From NCBI RefSeq assembly GCF_018861145.1, contig NZ_JAHKQT010000044.1:31615-95614 (forward strand): DNA of 64,000 nt. The letters run 5' to 3'. Under the pieces are notes generated by a model that saw nothing but the letters and a program-made list of their open reading frames with translations, had not been told where the DNA came from and made no database searches. The translations under genes were made by a program, and so were the position numbers. This DNA is from Poseidonibacter lekithochrous (lineage in GTDB: Bacteria; Campylobacterota; Campylobacteria; Campylobacterales; Arcobacteraceae). Of this stretch, positions 26,824 to 35,481 are shown piece by piece; the first letter of the stretch is position 1, and the number at the start of each line of letters is the position of its first letter.

Positions 26824-28871
26824 GCAGAAGTTGTTTCATCGTCTTTTACAAGACCTGCTTCTCTTAAAAAAGGAGATGCAACAAAAGCCATTTTCTTAAT
26901 CCTATCAAATTTTGCATAAGATAAATAAAGTATATCTTTAGCTCGTGTAACAGCTACGTAAAATAGACGTCTTTCTTCTTCTAGACTTCCACCTTTACTC
27001 ATAAGTTTTCTATTTGGGAAACGTCCATCCATTAGGTCAATTACATATACTTCTTTAAACTCTAAGCCTTTACTTGCATGAACAGATAATAAGTTTACGC
27101 CATCACCTTCACTCATTTCTGAACCTCCTAAAATCATCGAGTTAATAAATTTTGATAACTCTTTAAAGTTTTTTGATAAGTTCTTTAAAATCATACCTTT
27201 TCTATTTATCTTAGCTAAGGCTTTTGTTTTTTGCATAGGATTTACAGTACCATCTTTTGCAGTTGCTCTTTTTGTTGATAAGAAATCTTTTAACCTAGAA
27301 TACATCATAGAAGAACTAATACTAGTAACTAAGGATTCTGGATTTTTTGTTCTTTTTAAATGCTTCATAAGTAAAAAGAAATCATAAATATATTTTCCAC
27401 CATCAACACCTAATTTAGGATGTTTTAAAATTGGGTTCGATAAAAAGGCTTCTTCAAAACCACAATCTTTAAACTTTGAAATAGAACCTAGTTCTAAGAA
27501 ATCATCAAATAAACCTAATTGTCTATTTTTTACTTTCTTAGTATCATAAGGGTTGTTGATATCTGGATTAGGTTGGAAAAGTCCTCTTAATATATCTCCA
27601 TCACCTAGTTTTATAAGGGCATCAAAGATATCTTTTGCAATAGCTTTTCCAATACCTTTACCATGCTCTAAAACATGAATAAAAGCCATCATATCATTAT
27701 GAGATAATTGCATAACTAAAATATCTAGAATAAATTTTATTTCAACAGAATCAAAAAAAGACATTCCACCTTTTCTTTTTGCTGGAATCTCATATTCACG
27801 TAAGTTTGCTTCAATTCCATCTGCACTTGAGTTATTTCTATAAATTATTGCAATATCATTATGTTCTGTTTTACTTTCAGAAATCAGTTTAGAAATATAT
27901 TGATATTGTGCAAATAGCTCATTAAAAGCTAAAAGCTTTGGCCTAATCGTTTCATCCGTTCTTATAACTTCTAAGTTTTTATCATAAATTCTTTCATTAT
28001 GTTCAATTACTTTTGTAGCCAAATCCAAAATAGGTTTAGTAGAACGATAGTTTTTTCTTAGAGTAAAAACTGTTGCATCATTATATCTTGTAGCAAAAGT
28101 GGAAATAATACCTATATCAGAGCCATTAAAAGCATAAATACTTTGATCATAATCCCCAACACAAAATAAAGAATTAGGTTTAAACCCATCCAATAGTCTT
28201 CCTTGCAAAGGATTTGTATCTTGGTACTCATCAACTAAAATTTCTTTAAAATCAAAACTCTGAGTTTTTAAAGTATCAAGCATAATCGTTAGTAAATCAT
28301 CAAAGTTTGCATAACCATATTTAACTTTTAAGGCATTAAACTCATCAACAACATCTTCATAGATTAAAGTATAAATTTCGTGAGAAGAGTTTTTGTCTTT
28401 TATCCAAGTTCCAAACTCTTCACCTGTATTTGAGTTAAGATATAAAGAATACATATCATACAAATATCCACCATCATATGGATTTGCTTCATCATCTCTA
28501 TCATAAAAAACTCTTTTTTCATAAACCGATTTAAAAAGTGTTTTAAGTTCATTTGGTTGTTTAAGTGAGATATTTATATTTAGTTGTTTTAATAACTTGT
28601 AAGAAACAGAGTGAAATGTCCCCGCCATAACTTTCTTTGCCATGTCTTTTCCAAAGAACTTTGCAATTCTATGAACCATCTCAGCAGCTGCTTTATTTGT
28701 AAAAGTTAATAAAAGAATCTCTTCTGGTTTAACTCCACTATTAATTAAATTAGCAATTCTTCCAACAATAGTAGAAGTTTTACCTGTTCCAGCACTTGCA
28801 ATAATTAAATTATATCCCTTAGGACAAGTTGCAGCACTTAATTGTTCTTGATTTAAATTTGATAATGGCAT
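26820..28871 (-). CDS. UvrD/Rep-family DNA helicase
   Basis: 683 residues, superfamily 1A. Motif I ASAGTGKTST near residues 26-35, motif II VDEYQDTNPLQ, motif III GDYDQSIYAFNGSD, motif IV YRSTKP, motif V VHASKGLEFKEVYVID and motif VI YVAVTRAKDILYLSYA are in order. It unwinds DNA 3'-5' in repair or replication restart. Family-length is slightly short of UvrD (about 720), with a reduced C-terminus. It could be UvrD, Rep or PcrA; sequence alone does not separate them here. Its end overlaps the convergent diguanylate cyclase gene. Confidence 0.92.
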   Translation of the reverse strand: MPLSNLNQEQLSAATCPKGYNLIIASAGTGKTSTIVGRIANLINSGVKPEEILLLTFTNKAAAEMVHRIAKFFGKDMAKKVMAGTFHSVSYKLLKQLNINISLKQPNELKTLFKSVYEKRVFYDRDDEANPYDGGYLYDMYSLYLNSNTGEEFGTWIKDKNSSHEIYTLIYEDVVDEFNALKVKYGYANFDDLLTIMLDTLKTQSFDFKEILVDEYQDTNPLQGRLLDGFKPNSLFCVGDYDQSIYAFNGSDIGIISTFATRYNDATVFTLRKNYRSTKPILDLATKVIEHNERIYDKNLEVIRTDETIRPKLLAFNELFAQYQYISKLISESKTEHNDIAIIYRNNSSADGIEANLREYEIPAKRKGGMSFFDSVEIKFILDILVMQLSHNDMMAFIHVLEHGKGIGKAIAKDIFDALIKLGDGDILRGLFQPNPDINNPYDTKKVKNRQLGLFDDFLELGSISKFKDCGFEEAFLSNPILKHPKLGVDGGKYIYDFFLLMKHLKRTKNPESLVTSISSSMMYSRLKDFLSTKRATAKDGTVNPMQKTKALAKINRKGMILKNLSKNFKELSKFINSMILGGSEMSEGDGVNLLSVHASKGLEFKEVYVIDLMDGRFPNRKLMSKGGSLEEERRLFYVAVTRAKDILYLSYAKFDRIKKMAFVASPFLREAGLVKDDETTSA

Positions 28872-28974
28872 GTATTAGCTGATTCTTTATAGTAGTTTTT
28901 TTCTCGTTTTGAAATAGTAACATAAAAGACTTATCATTTATTTAATAAAGAGAAGAAGTTATTGATTAATTTGA

Positions 28975-29007
28975 ATAAAAAAAAGGTGCTATCAAAGATA
29001 ACACCTT
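28975..29007 (-). terminator. Rho-independent terminator (minus strand)
   Basis: An 11-bp stem with one mismatch (AAGGTGCTATC / GATAACACCTT, loop AAA), followed on the minus strand by eight U residues. It is the strongest terminator in the window. Confidence 0.75.
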
Positions 29008-29098
29008 CGTACAAGGAAACATAAAAAAATTATTCATATTTAAGAAATCTATCTTAAAATTCTAGTAAATAAATAAGTTGCTGCGTCAACTTATCTAT
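28977..29098 (-). ncRNA. Candidate small RNA
   Basis: On the minus strand TATAAT (29110-29105) would start a transcript near 29098. It opens with a stem ATAAGTTG / CAACTTAT around a 6-base loop and ends at the terminator at 28975-29007. The total is about 120 nt. No ORF of note lies inside. The alternative is that these are two read-through terminators of the PhnD-like operon. Confidence 0.35.
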
Positions 29099-29252
29099 GT
29101 AAAAATTATACATGTACACTATTAACTAAATCCTAATAAAGAATTAATGAAGAGTTAACTTGACTATAAAGTTAAAGATTAAGTCAATATATTAGACTCG
29201 TGCTTTTTATATTTCAATAAGGACAAAGACATTAAAAGTAATATAAATAAAA

Positions 29253-29278
29253 TAACTAGTAGGAATTCCTACCAGTTA
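29253..29278 (-). terminator. Palindromic terminator overlapping the PhnD-like gene end
   Basis: A 26-base near-palindrome centred on GGAATTCC covers the last codons and TAG stop of the PhnD-like gene. The minus-strand tail reads TTATTTTATTT. It probably ends the three-gene operon. Confidence 0.65.
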
Positions 29279-30096
29279 TTCTGCATTAAACCTTGTTCTT
29301 TCATAGCTTGAGTTAAGACCTCATAACCTTTAAGTTCAGCAGGCCCTGTTTTAACCCATTTATTTAGGCCTTCCATTTGCATCATTTTTTTAATTATTGG
29401 ATCTTTTGGATCTTGACCTAATAACATTTCGGTAAATACTTTCTGGATACTTTCATCTAAACTATCAAGTACTGTAAAATTACAATGACAATAACCCTCA
29501 CTTACAAAAAATGATTCTACTTCACCACTTGGGAAGATTCCTTCTTCAAGCATTCTAACCCATGAACTAATTCCAATTGCTCCCGCATCAATTTCATTAT
29601 TCATAAGTGCTTCAAGAATATCAAATTCACTTCTTCCTGTATCTCCATGTTTTCCTAAGTCTGAATTAAATCTTATGATATTTACATTGTTATTTTGTCC
29701 AAGTTCATCTTCAATGTATTTTAAAGGTAAAATAGCAGCTTGTGCAGAATCTGCACTTCCTAAAGCAAAGTTTTTACCTTCTAAATCTTTAATACTTTTG
29801 ATACCACTATTTGCTTTTGTAATAAAAACAGATTGAAAATCAATATCTGTATCTCTCATAACTAGGGCTTTAGTTTTTCCACCACTCAATTCATTACTTC
29901 TTACCCATGCAACATTTGTATTCCATGCTACATCAATCTTATTTGATAATAAATATTCAACTTGCGCTTCATAGTTTGAAAATAAAATATAATCAAGTCT
30001 AACACCATTGTCATTAAAATAGTCTCTTATAATATCCCAAATAGGAATAACTTTTGGATCGTAAGCTACGGCTCCAAGCATAATTGGTTTTTTCAT
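29269..30096 (-). CDS. PhnD-like substrate-binding-fold protein without signal peptide
   Basis: 275 residues. The fold reads as a PhnD/SsuA/transferrin-type binding protein: YEAQVEYLLSNKIDVAWNTNVAWV, SIKDLEGKNFALGSADSAQAAILPLKYI, and NNEIDAGAIGISSWV. It begins directly with MKKPIMLGAVAYDPK, with no signal peptide or lipobox, so it should stay in the cytosol. Residues 203-205 are Cys-His-Cys (SEGYCHCNFTVLD), where PhnD proteins usually have a Pro-rich loop. No ABC permease or ATPase is adjacent. It may be a binding-protein-fold enzyme (as MqnA/MqnD, THI5 and DszB are) or a sensor. AAGGAAAATT precedes the ATG; last gene of the operon. Confidence 0.75.
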   Translation of the reverse strand: MKKPIMLGAVAYDPKVIPIWDIIRDYFNDNGVRLDYILFSNYEAQVEYLLSNKIDVAWNTNVAWVRSNELSGGKTKALVMRDTDIDFQSVFITKANSGIKSIKDLEGKNFALGSADSAQAAILPLKYIEDELGQNNNVNIIRFNSDLGKHGDTGRSEFDILEALMNNEIDAGAIGISSWVRMLEEGIFPSGEVESFFVSEGYCHCNFTVLDSLDESIQKVFTEMLLGQDPKDPIIKKMMQMEGLNKWVKTGPAELKGYEVLTQAMKEQGLMQNNW

Positions 30097-30104
30097 AATT
30101 TTCC

Positions 30105-31232
30105 TTAAGGTATTGGTTGATTAGTTAAAGCTTTTCCAAGCCAAATAGAAAGTACATCCGTACTAGGCGCCATAACTTGTGCGGCATAAGCATCTCTTAG
30201 TAGTCTTTCAATAGTAAGTCGTTTAGCATAAGCTGTTCCACCTCCAACTTTCATTGCTTTATTACAAACTTCAACTGCCATATTTGAAGCATTTAATCTT
30301 GCAGATATAATTTGTGCTAAGGCATCAGCATCACCATTTGCTCCACTTTTTGCAGCTGCAAGAGTAAAGTGTTTTGCACTTGTTGCATTTGTAAATATTT
30401 CAGCTATATGATTTTGAACAGTAGGAATTTCACATAATGCTGATGAATCACTATATTTTCTATTTTGTGAATATTCTATAATAGTATTACAAGCATTTAA
30501 AGCCACACCAGTGTACACAGCACTCAATCCTATTACGAAAAATGGCGCTACAACATTAAATACTTGCTCCGCTCCACTTCCTGCTGTTCCTACTCTATTT
30601 GAAATATCTACATTCACATTGTTAAATAACATAGGCATAGAAGCATTTCCTCTCATTCCTAAACCATTCCATGCTGATTCTTCAAAACTAATACCTGCTA
30701 AGTCTTTTTTTATAATCCAGTTATCTAAGCCTTCTGAATCAAAACTATTTGAAAGTACTAAGTAAAAATCTGCATAAAGAGCAGAAGTAACAAAACTTTT
30801 TCTTCCATTCATAAATAATTTATCATTTTCTTTACTTACAGTTATTTCTGGATTATAAAAATGTGTTCCTGTACCTGTTTCACTAAAAGCAAGGGCTAAA
30901 AGCAATTCACCATTTGCTATTTTAGGTAAGTACTCTTTTTTCATTTCATCACTACCAAATGCTACTATACACATAGTTGCAACATTATGCATCATATAAC
31001 ATAATCCTGTTGTTGCACAACTTGATGCAAAAGCTAAAACTGTTTGAGTATGTTCTTCAAGTCCAAGTCCTTGTCCTCCATACTCTTTTGGTACAACTAA
31101 TCCAGTTATTTTTTCTTTTTTAATAGCTTCAAAACTATCAACTGGGAATGTTGCATCTTCATCAACTTTTTGTGTAAAAGGTTGAATATTTGATTGAGCA
31201 AATTCCATCATTTTGTTATAAGTATTATCCAT
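30105..31232 (-). CDS. Acyl-CoA dehydrogenase-fold flavoprotein
   Basis: 375 residues with the full acyl-CoA dehydrogenase fold: helical N-domain with VPKEYGGQGLGLEEH, beta domain with ALAFSETGTGTHF and GRKSFVTSALYADFYLVLS, and helical C-domain with MKVGGGTAYAKRLTIERLLRDAYAAQVMAPSTDVL. The usual YEGT motif with the catalytic Glu is replaced by VMAPSTDVLSIWLG. That is common in non-classical members, including flavin monooxygenases of the DszC/SfnB type. FAD or FMN is the expected cofactor. Tightly placed (8 bases) between the di-iron protein and the PhnD-like gene. Substrate unknown. Confidence 0.85.
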   Translation of the reverse strand: MDNTYNKMMEFAQSNIQPFTQKVDEDATFPVDSFEAIKKEKITGLVVPKEYGGQGLGLEEHTQTVLAFASSCATTGLCYMMHNVATMCIVAFGSDEMKKEYLPKIANGELLLALAFSETGTGTHFYNPEITVSKENDKLFMNGRKSFVTSALYADFYLVLSNSFDSEGLDNWIIKKDLAGISFEESAWNGLGMRGNASMPMLFNNVNVDISNRVGTAGSGAEQVFNVVAPFFVIGLSAVYTGVALNACNTIIEYSQNRKYSDSSALCEIPTVQNHIAEIFTNATSAKHFTLAAAKSGANGDADALAQIISARLNASNMAVEVCNKAMKVGGGTAYAKRLTIERLLRDAYAAQVMAPSTDVLSIWLGKALTNQPIP

Positions 31233-31240
31233 TCTTTTTC

Positions 31241-32491
31241 CTACATAAAATTTGGTGTATGAACTTTAGAAATATCATGCGCTAAATCCTCATCCATACC
31301 TATTTGTATTAATCTTTTAATTCTGTTTTCATTCATTGTTTTTTTTAACTCTTCAACTAAATCAAACCCTCTTTTAAAGTCAGTAGCAGAATCACTTCCT
31401 CCTGCTAATATTGATAAGGATTCTAAAAGCATAGAGGATTCAGTATTTACTTCATCCATAAACTCTTTTCTTTGATATGCACTATTTTTTAAAGCATTTA
31501 TTCTATTTGGATTTTGTTCAATTGCAGAACGAACATGTTCCATACCATAAGCAACATGACGTATTTCATCTCTTTTTGAAAGTTTTATGATTTTTTTAGT
31601 TGCATCATCTGGCATATATTTTTCTAAAAAGTTTAAAAGGTCAATAAAAGTACCTTCTCCCATAACATGAAGTAAAAAAGAACTTTTTAGATAATCATCT
31701 TCTTTAAAAAGAGAATAAAGTGATCGTTGTGTAACTTCACTTGAGTACTGAAACCCTCCCCCATTTGCATTAGCTCGTTTTGTAAAAACTTCTATATGTC
31801 TGGCTTCATCATTCATCAAAGAGGATAAAAATAGTGGCACTTCCATATAATAAGGATTAATTTTACTAATAAACTTTCCAGGGATATATAAAGCTGAAAA
31901 CTCATTTTCAACTAGATAAGTCATTATTTGACAAATTGCTTTTTCCATAATTGGATTAAACTCAGGAATTTCATTCCATGCTATATCCCTAGTAGCATTC
32001 CACTGGGCATGTTTTCCTTCTTCATATAAAGAAGATACAGACTTTGACCAAACTTGCTCTTTATGTGAGAGTTCAAAATCATAACATGGCGTGCCATCTT
32101 GTCCTACCATTCCTCTTGTCATTAAACCATTTTCATCTGGTGCTTTAGATAATATTTCACTTGAAAGTTCTAAGTCTTTTAGTTTAGGATTTGAAGTATC
32201 AATTCCTTTCATCTTTTTGCCCCAAGATGGTTTTTTAGAAAAACTATCATGACCACTTTTTTTGATTTTATAAGAATAAAGTTGTTTTAAACTTTCTCGT
32301 CCTAAATAAATATGTCCTCGCAATCTTGACCAGCCACGAAGCTCAATTTCAATATTTGACTTTAAGGAAACAATTTCGATTATTTCACCAACAGTTGCAA
32401 TTAGAAAAATATTTTCAAGCCTTAAAAAAAGCTCTTTAGAAGGAGGAAGATTACCTGTTTGTATTGATATAGAATGATTGAGTGAATTCAA
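31241..32491 (-). CDS. TusA-like domain fused to ferritin-like di-iron protein
   Basis: 416 residues. The first 65 residues look like TusA (VGEIIEIVS...ELRGWSRLRGHIYLG), but the sulfur-accepting CPxP motif is degraded to LPPS without Cys. Residues 150-345 form a ferritin-like bundle with E195/E197, E229xxH232 (DEARH), E279 and E309xxH312 (DEIRH), the ligand set of a carboxylate-bridged di-iron site. EEGKHAQWNATRDIAW (157-172) is another conserved-looking segment. A di-iron oxygenase or oxidase is likely; the substrate is not known. TTG start is supported by GGAG six bases upstream. First gene of the operon, with a hairpin-rich leader. Confidence 0.75.
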   Translation of the reverse strand: MNSLNHSISIQTGNLPPSKELFLRLENIFLIATVGEIIEIVSLKSNIEIELRGWSRLRGHIYLGRESLKQLYSYKIKKSGHDSFSKKPSWGKKMKGIDTSNPKLKDLELSSEILSKAPDENGLMTRGMVGQDGTPCYDFELSHKEQVWSKSVSSLYEEGKHAQWNATRDIAWNEIPEFNPIMEKAICQIMTYLVENEFSALYIPGKFISKINPYYMEVPLFLSSLMNDEARHIEVFTKRANANGGGFQYSSEVTQRSLYSLFKEDDYLKSSFLLHVMGEGTFIDLLNFLEKYMPDDATKKIIKLSKRDEIRHVAYGMEHVRSAIEQNPNRINALKNSAYQRKEFMDEVNTESSMLLESLSILAGGSDSATDFKRGFDLVEELKKTMNENRIKRLIQIGMDEDLAHDISKVHTPNFM

Positions 32492-32508
32492 ATAAATCTC
32501 CAGAAGTT

Positions 32509-32553
32509 GATTAATTTTAATCCATCTAATTGTGATGGAATCTCAACCTGAGA
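32509..32553 (-). promoter_or_regulatory. Hairpin-rich leader of the di-iron / flavoprotein operon
   Basis: Three adjacent inverted repeats precede the gene: TCTCA-ACC-TGAGA (32541-32553), TCCATC-7-GATGGA (32521-32539) and a weaker GATT/AATC pair (32509-32522). On the minus strand a TATTAT box at about 32562-32567 would start transcription just before the first hairpin. So they may form a structured 5' leader or an operator. I could not match a known riboswitch. Confidence 0.45.
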
Positions 32554-32644
32554 CCTATGTTTATAATAGTATCATATATTATTTAAAAAAAAGTAAAAAA
32601 AGATTTACCATATACTACTATTTCAAATAAAAAAGAAGGAGTAC

Positions 32645-33208
32645 TTATCGCGAAGAAAGAGTACTTCCTTTCATAATTTTTTGCAAAAGCTTACAATATG
32701 CTAGTATGAAAATTATTGCTATATATCCTAATTGAAGAATAGTTATTGATTTTTGTGCCATTATAAAATGTATTGTTATTAAGATTAAAGCTAAATATAT
32801 AAACTGATGTTGTTTTTTATACTTTTTAAATAAGCTCTTTGTTGATGTAAGAGTCATAAATAAAAGTATAAAAAATGCGATCATTCCTAAATAAACAAAT
32901 GGCTTATCAATTGTCTCTTCAATAATAAATGCAAGATCAAACTCTGCATCAAAAACTACAAAGTTTACTAAATGTAAAAAAGCATAAAAGAAGCCAAATA
33001 AACCTATTAATCTTCTATATTTCATAAAGTTTATTTTTTTACTAATTAATGAAATTGTAATTGAAAAAAATAGTATTACAGTCGCGGTTACACCTGTAAC
33101 TGTATATATATATTTTATAGGGTCAACTACATCTTCTAAAACTAAGATTTGCAAGCTTAACACGGCTAAAGGAACTAGTAGTACTAGATATATTAATAAT
33201 CGTTTCAT
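32645..33208 (-). CDS. msrQ: MsrQ (YedZ) haem-binding membrane subunit
   Basis: 187 residues with about six membrane helices and conserved His residues in helices 3 and 5 (FLHLVNFVVFD, LILITIHFIMAQK). It is the ferric-reductase-like haem protein that passes quinol electrons to MsrP for repair of oxidised methionine in periplasmic proteins. It overlaps msrP by one base (stop/start overlap), and order is as in the known msrPQ pairs. It lies between the di-iron operon leader and msrP. Confidence 0.92.
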   Translation of the reverse strand: MKRLLIYLVLLVPLAVLSLQILVLEDVVDPIKYIYTVTGVTATVILFFSITISLISKKINFMKYRRLIGLFGFFYAFLHLVNFVVFDAEFDLAFIIEETIDKPFVYLGMIAFFILLFMTLTSTKSLFKKYKKQHQFIYLALILITIHFIMAQKSITILQLGYIAIIFILAYCKLLQKIMKGSTLSSR

Positions 33209-34167
33209 TAAATAAACTTTTTCAAATCCATTCCAGTATACATATGTGCAACTTCTTTTTCATAGCCATTGTACATTAAAGTTTTTTGTTTCAAAAACTT
33301 TCCTAGAACTCTTTCTTTTTTTTGAGACCATCTTGGATGATCTACATTTGGATTTACATTTGCATAAAATCCATACTCTTTTTTATTCGATCTTTGCCAT
33401 GTGTTTAATGGTGCTTTATCTACAAATGTTATTTTTGAAATAGATTTTATAGATTTAAAACCATATTTCCAAGGTACAACTAATCGCAAAGGTGCTCCAT
33501 TTTGATTTGGAAGTGTAGAACCATAAAGTCCAGTTGCCATAAACGATAATTCATTCATAGCTTCATCCATTCTAAGACCTTCAACATAAGGATAATCAAT
33601 AGTTGAGAAAACTCCACGTGATTGATCAGGGAACATCTTTTCATCATATTTAGTCTCAAATCTAATATATTTTGCACCTGATAAAGGTTTAGCAAACTTA
33701 ATTAAACTTGCAAGGGAAAATCCATTCCAAGGGACAACCATCGACCAACCTTCAACACATCTAAATCTATAAATTCTCTCTTCAATTGAAAAGTTTTTTA
33801 CTAAATCATCTAATTGAATTTTAATAGGTTTTTCAACTAATCCATCAATTTCTATTTCCCAATTATCTGTTTTTAAAGTATGAGCCATATCTTTTACACC
33901 TTTTTTAGATGTTGTAAATTCATAAAAGTTATTATAAGTTGTGATTTGCTCATAAGTATTTAGTTTTAGGTTATTGATATTTTTATCTTTTAAATATTGT
34001 AAGTTAGGAACAGGAATATCATCTTTTGCAAGTGCTTCAATTAAAGCACCTGATGCTACTAATGATGCAGCTCCAAGTTTAATAAAAGTTCTTCTTTTAT
34101 TAAATAATTCTTCAGGTGTCACTTCTGATGATGAGATATCCCACGTTGGTTTTTTTATTATATTCAT
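33208..34167 (-). CDS. msrP: Protein-methionine-sulfoxide reductase catalytic subunit MsrP (YedY)
   Basis: 319 residues. A Tat signal is clear (NKRRTFIKLGAASLVASG, residues 23-40). The molybdopterin-binding Cys is C137 in YRFRCVEGWSMVVPWNGF. Motifs FETKYDEKMFPDQ and NQNGAPLRLVVPWKYGFKSIKSI are typical. It reduces methionine sulfoxide in periplasmic proteins, using electrons from MsrQ. The ribosome site is AGGGTAAATT before ATG 34167. The neighbouring nnrS and tpx genes point to oxidative and nitrosative stress. Confidence 0.96.
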   Translation of the reverse strand: MNIIKKPTWDISSSEVTPEELFNKRRTFIKLGAASLVASGALIEALAKDDIPVPNLQYLKDKNINNLKLNTYEQITTYNNFYEFTTSKKGVKDMAHTLKTDNWEIEIDGLVEKPIKIQLDDLVKNFSIEERIYRFRCVEGWSMVVPWNGFSLASLIKFAKPLSGAKYIRFETKYDEKMFPDQSRGVFSTIDYPYVEGLRMDEAMNELSFMATGLYGSTLPNQNGAPLRLVVPWKYGFKSIKSISKITFVDKAPLNTWQRSNKKEYGFYANVNPNVDHPRWSQKKERVLGKFLKQKTLMYNGYEKEVAHMYTGMDLKKFI

Positions 34168-34258
34168 AATTTACCCTTTTACTCTAAGTATTTATATTCT
34201 TTTGATGATTATATATATTTAGTGTAAAGGGCGTGTTTAGAAAAGATTTATTTTTTGA

Positions 34259-35461
34259 TTATTTGCCTTTGATTAAAATTGTAAGATATTTTGTTGACCA
34301 AATAATTAAACCAGCTACTAAAAGGAAGGCAGTAAAATTAAGTAAGAAAATATAGTTTAAATCAAAGTTTAAAGAAAATGAAGTAAATATTCTTAAAAAG
34401 GCAATTACTTGAATAGCAATAAATATCGTAATCGCAAACTTCCCCGCAAATGGTGTAACACCTGAATGCCCTAAAACAACTCTTGTTCCAAAACCAACTA
34501 ATACAGTTACAAAATAACCTAAAGCTAAAGTATGAATTACAGCTTTTTCAAAAATGATTTCTGGATTATATATATACATAAAAGATTCAATAACAGATAT
34601 AAAGAAAGCAAAAGGTATCCAATATAATGAAATAAATAAAACCCACATAATAGCAGTAACTTTAAACGTAGGAAGATTCCATTTTATTAACTCTCTTGTA
34701 AATACAATCAATAATGGAATATCTGCAAAAAGATTTAAAGCATTATTTTCAAATGCTAGTAAAAAGATTTTTAGAGTTAATAATCCATAAATAATAGGAA
34801 GTAGATTTTTTGACTTATTTACTACATAAGTAGGTACTTTTGTTTTTGTAAAAAATGGAATCATTCTTTGAGAAACAGTAAATATTATCATAAATAAAAA
34901 TAGGTAGAAGCCTACGTTTGTCGCAAAATGTGCAACTGTAAGAGAATATGTAAAATCAAAAGAACTCATAATAAATAAAAAGTGAGCTAAGATTCCTGTT
35001 AAAAATGCTATTAATATCCATTTTGTATCTTCTTTTACAGCAACGATACTTTTTTTGTGAATTGAATAAAGTAATTTAAAACTCAATATTTGAGCAAGAA
35101 GCATTAAAATTTGAAAAAGAATAGTAATACTTGGTAGAACTATTAATGTTAGAAGAATACCAATAGAACTTATGAAATAAAGTTGAAATTGTTGCATATA
35201 TATTTTTGGTGAGATTTCAGCTTGTGATAAAAATCTTGGGAAAACTACAAAAAGAAAACCTAGAAAAAACTGAATAAATACAACAAAAATCATTGTGTAT
35301 GCGTGGTAAGTTAAAATACTATTATCTAAACTTAAAACATTTGAGTATGAAGCTATAAAAAGCATCATAAATAAAATAAAAAATATAATTCCGTTTGTGA
35401 AAAAAGGTTGGTGAGGCTGAGAAGAAAACTTCTTGTACCATGTATTCAATATATCTGACAT
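34259..35461 (-). CDS. nnrS: NnrS family haem-copper membrane protein
   Basis: 400 residues with about 12 membrane helices. It matches NnrS by the start FSSQPHQPFFTNGIIFFILFM, LTVAHFATNVGFYLFLFMIIFTVSQRMIPFF, and the end AVIHTLALGYFVTVLVGFGTRVVLGHSG. NnrS proteins are linked to resistance to nitric oxide and to denitrification; mechanism unsettled. AGGAGATGAT precedes the ATG at 35461. The tpx terminator lies just upstream, so nnrS needs its own promoter or read-through. Codon use looks like its neighbours. Confidence 0.93.
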   Translation of the reverse strand: MSDILNTWYKKFSSQPHQPFFTNGIIFFILFMMLFIASYSNVLSLDNSILTYHAYTMIFVVFIQFFLGFLFVVFPRFLSQAEISPKIYMQQFQLYFISSIGILLTLIVLPSITILFQILMLLAQILSFKLLYSIHKKSIVAVKEDTKWILIAFLTGILAHFLFIMSSFDFTYSLTVAHFATNVGFYLFLFMIIFTVSQRMIPFFTKTKVPTYVVNKSKNLLPIIYGLLTLKIFLLAFENNALNLFADIPLLIVFTRELIKWNLPTFKVTAIMWVLFISLYWIPFAFFISVIESFMYIYNPEIIFEKAVIHTLALGYFVTVLVGFGTRVVLGHSGVTPFAGKFAITIFIAIQVIAFLRIFTSFSLNFDLNYIFLLNFTAFLLVAGLIIWSTKYLTILIKGK

Positions 35462-35481
35462 ATCATCTCCTAAAATAAAAA

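Larger units (their letters stand above)
28872..29268. other. Non-coding gap with hairpins and possible small RNA
   Basis: 397 bases with no supported protein gene. On the minus strand it has a TATAAT box (29105-29110), an 8-bp hairpin (29073-29094) and a strong rho-independent terminator (28975-29007). I see no other structure except a weak inverted repeat near 29156-29174. Confidence 0.6.

Noticed and set aside
32509..32567. Known riboswitch (TPP, SAM-I, preQ1) in the di-iron operon leader
   Set aside because: I compared the stems and loops with the consensus I remember for these classes and found no match, so I list it only as an unclassified leader.
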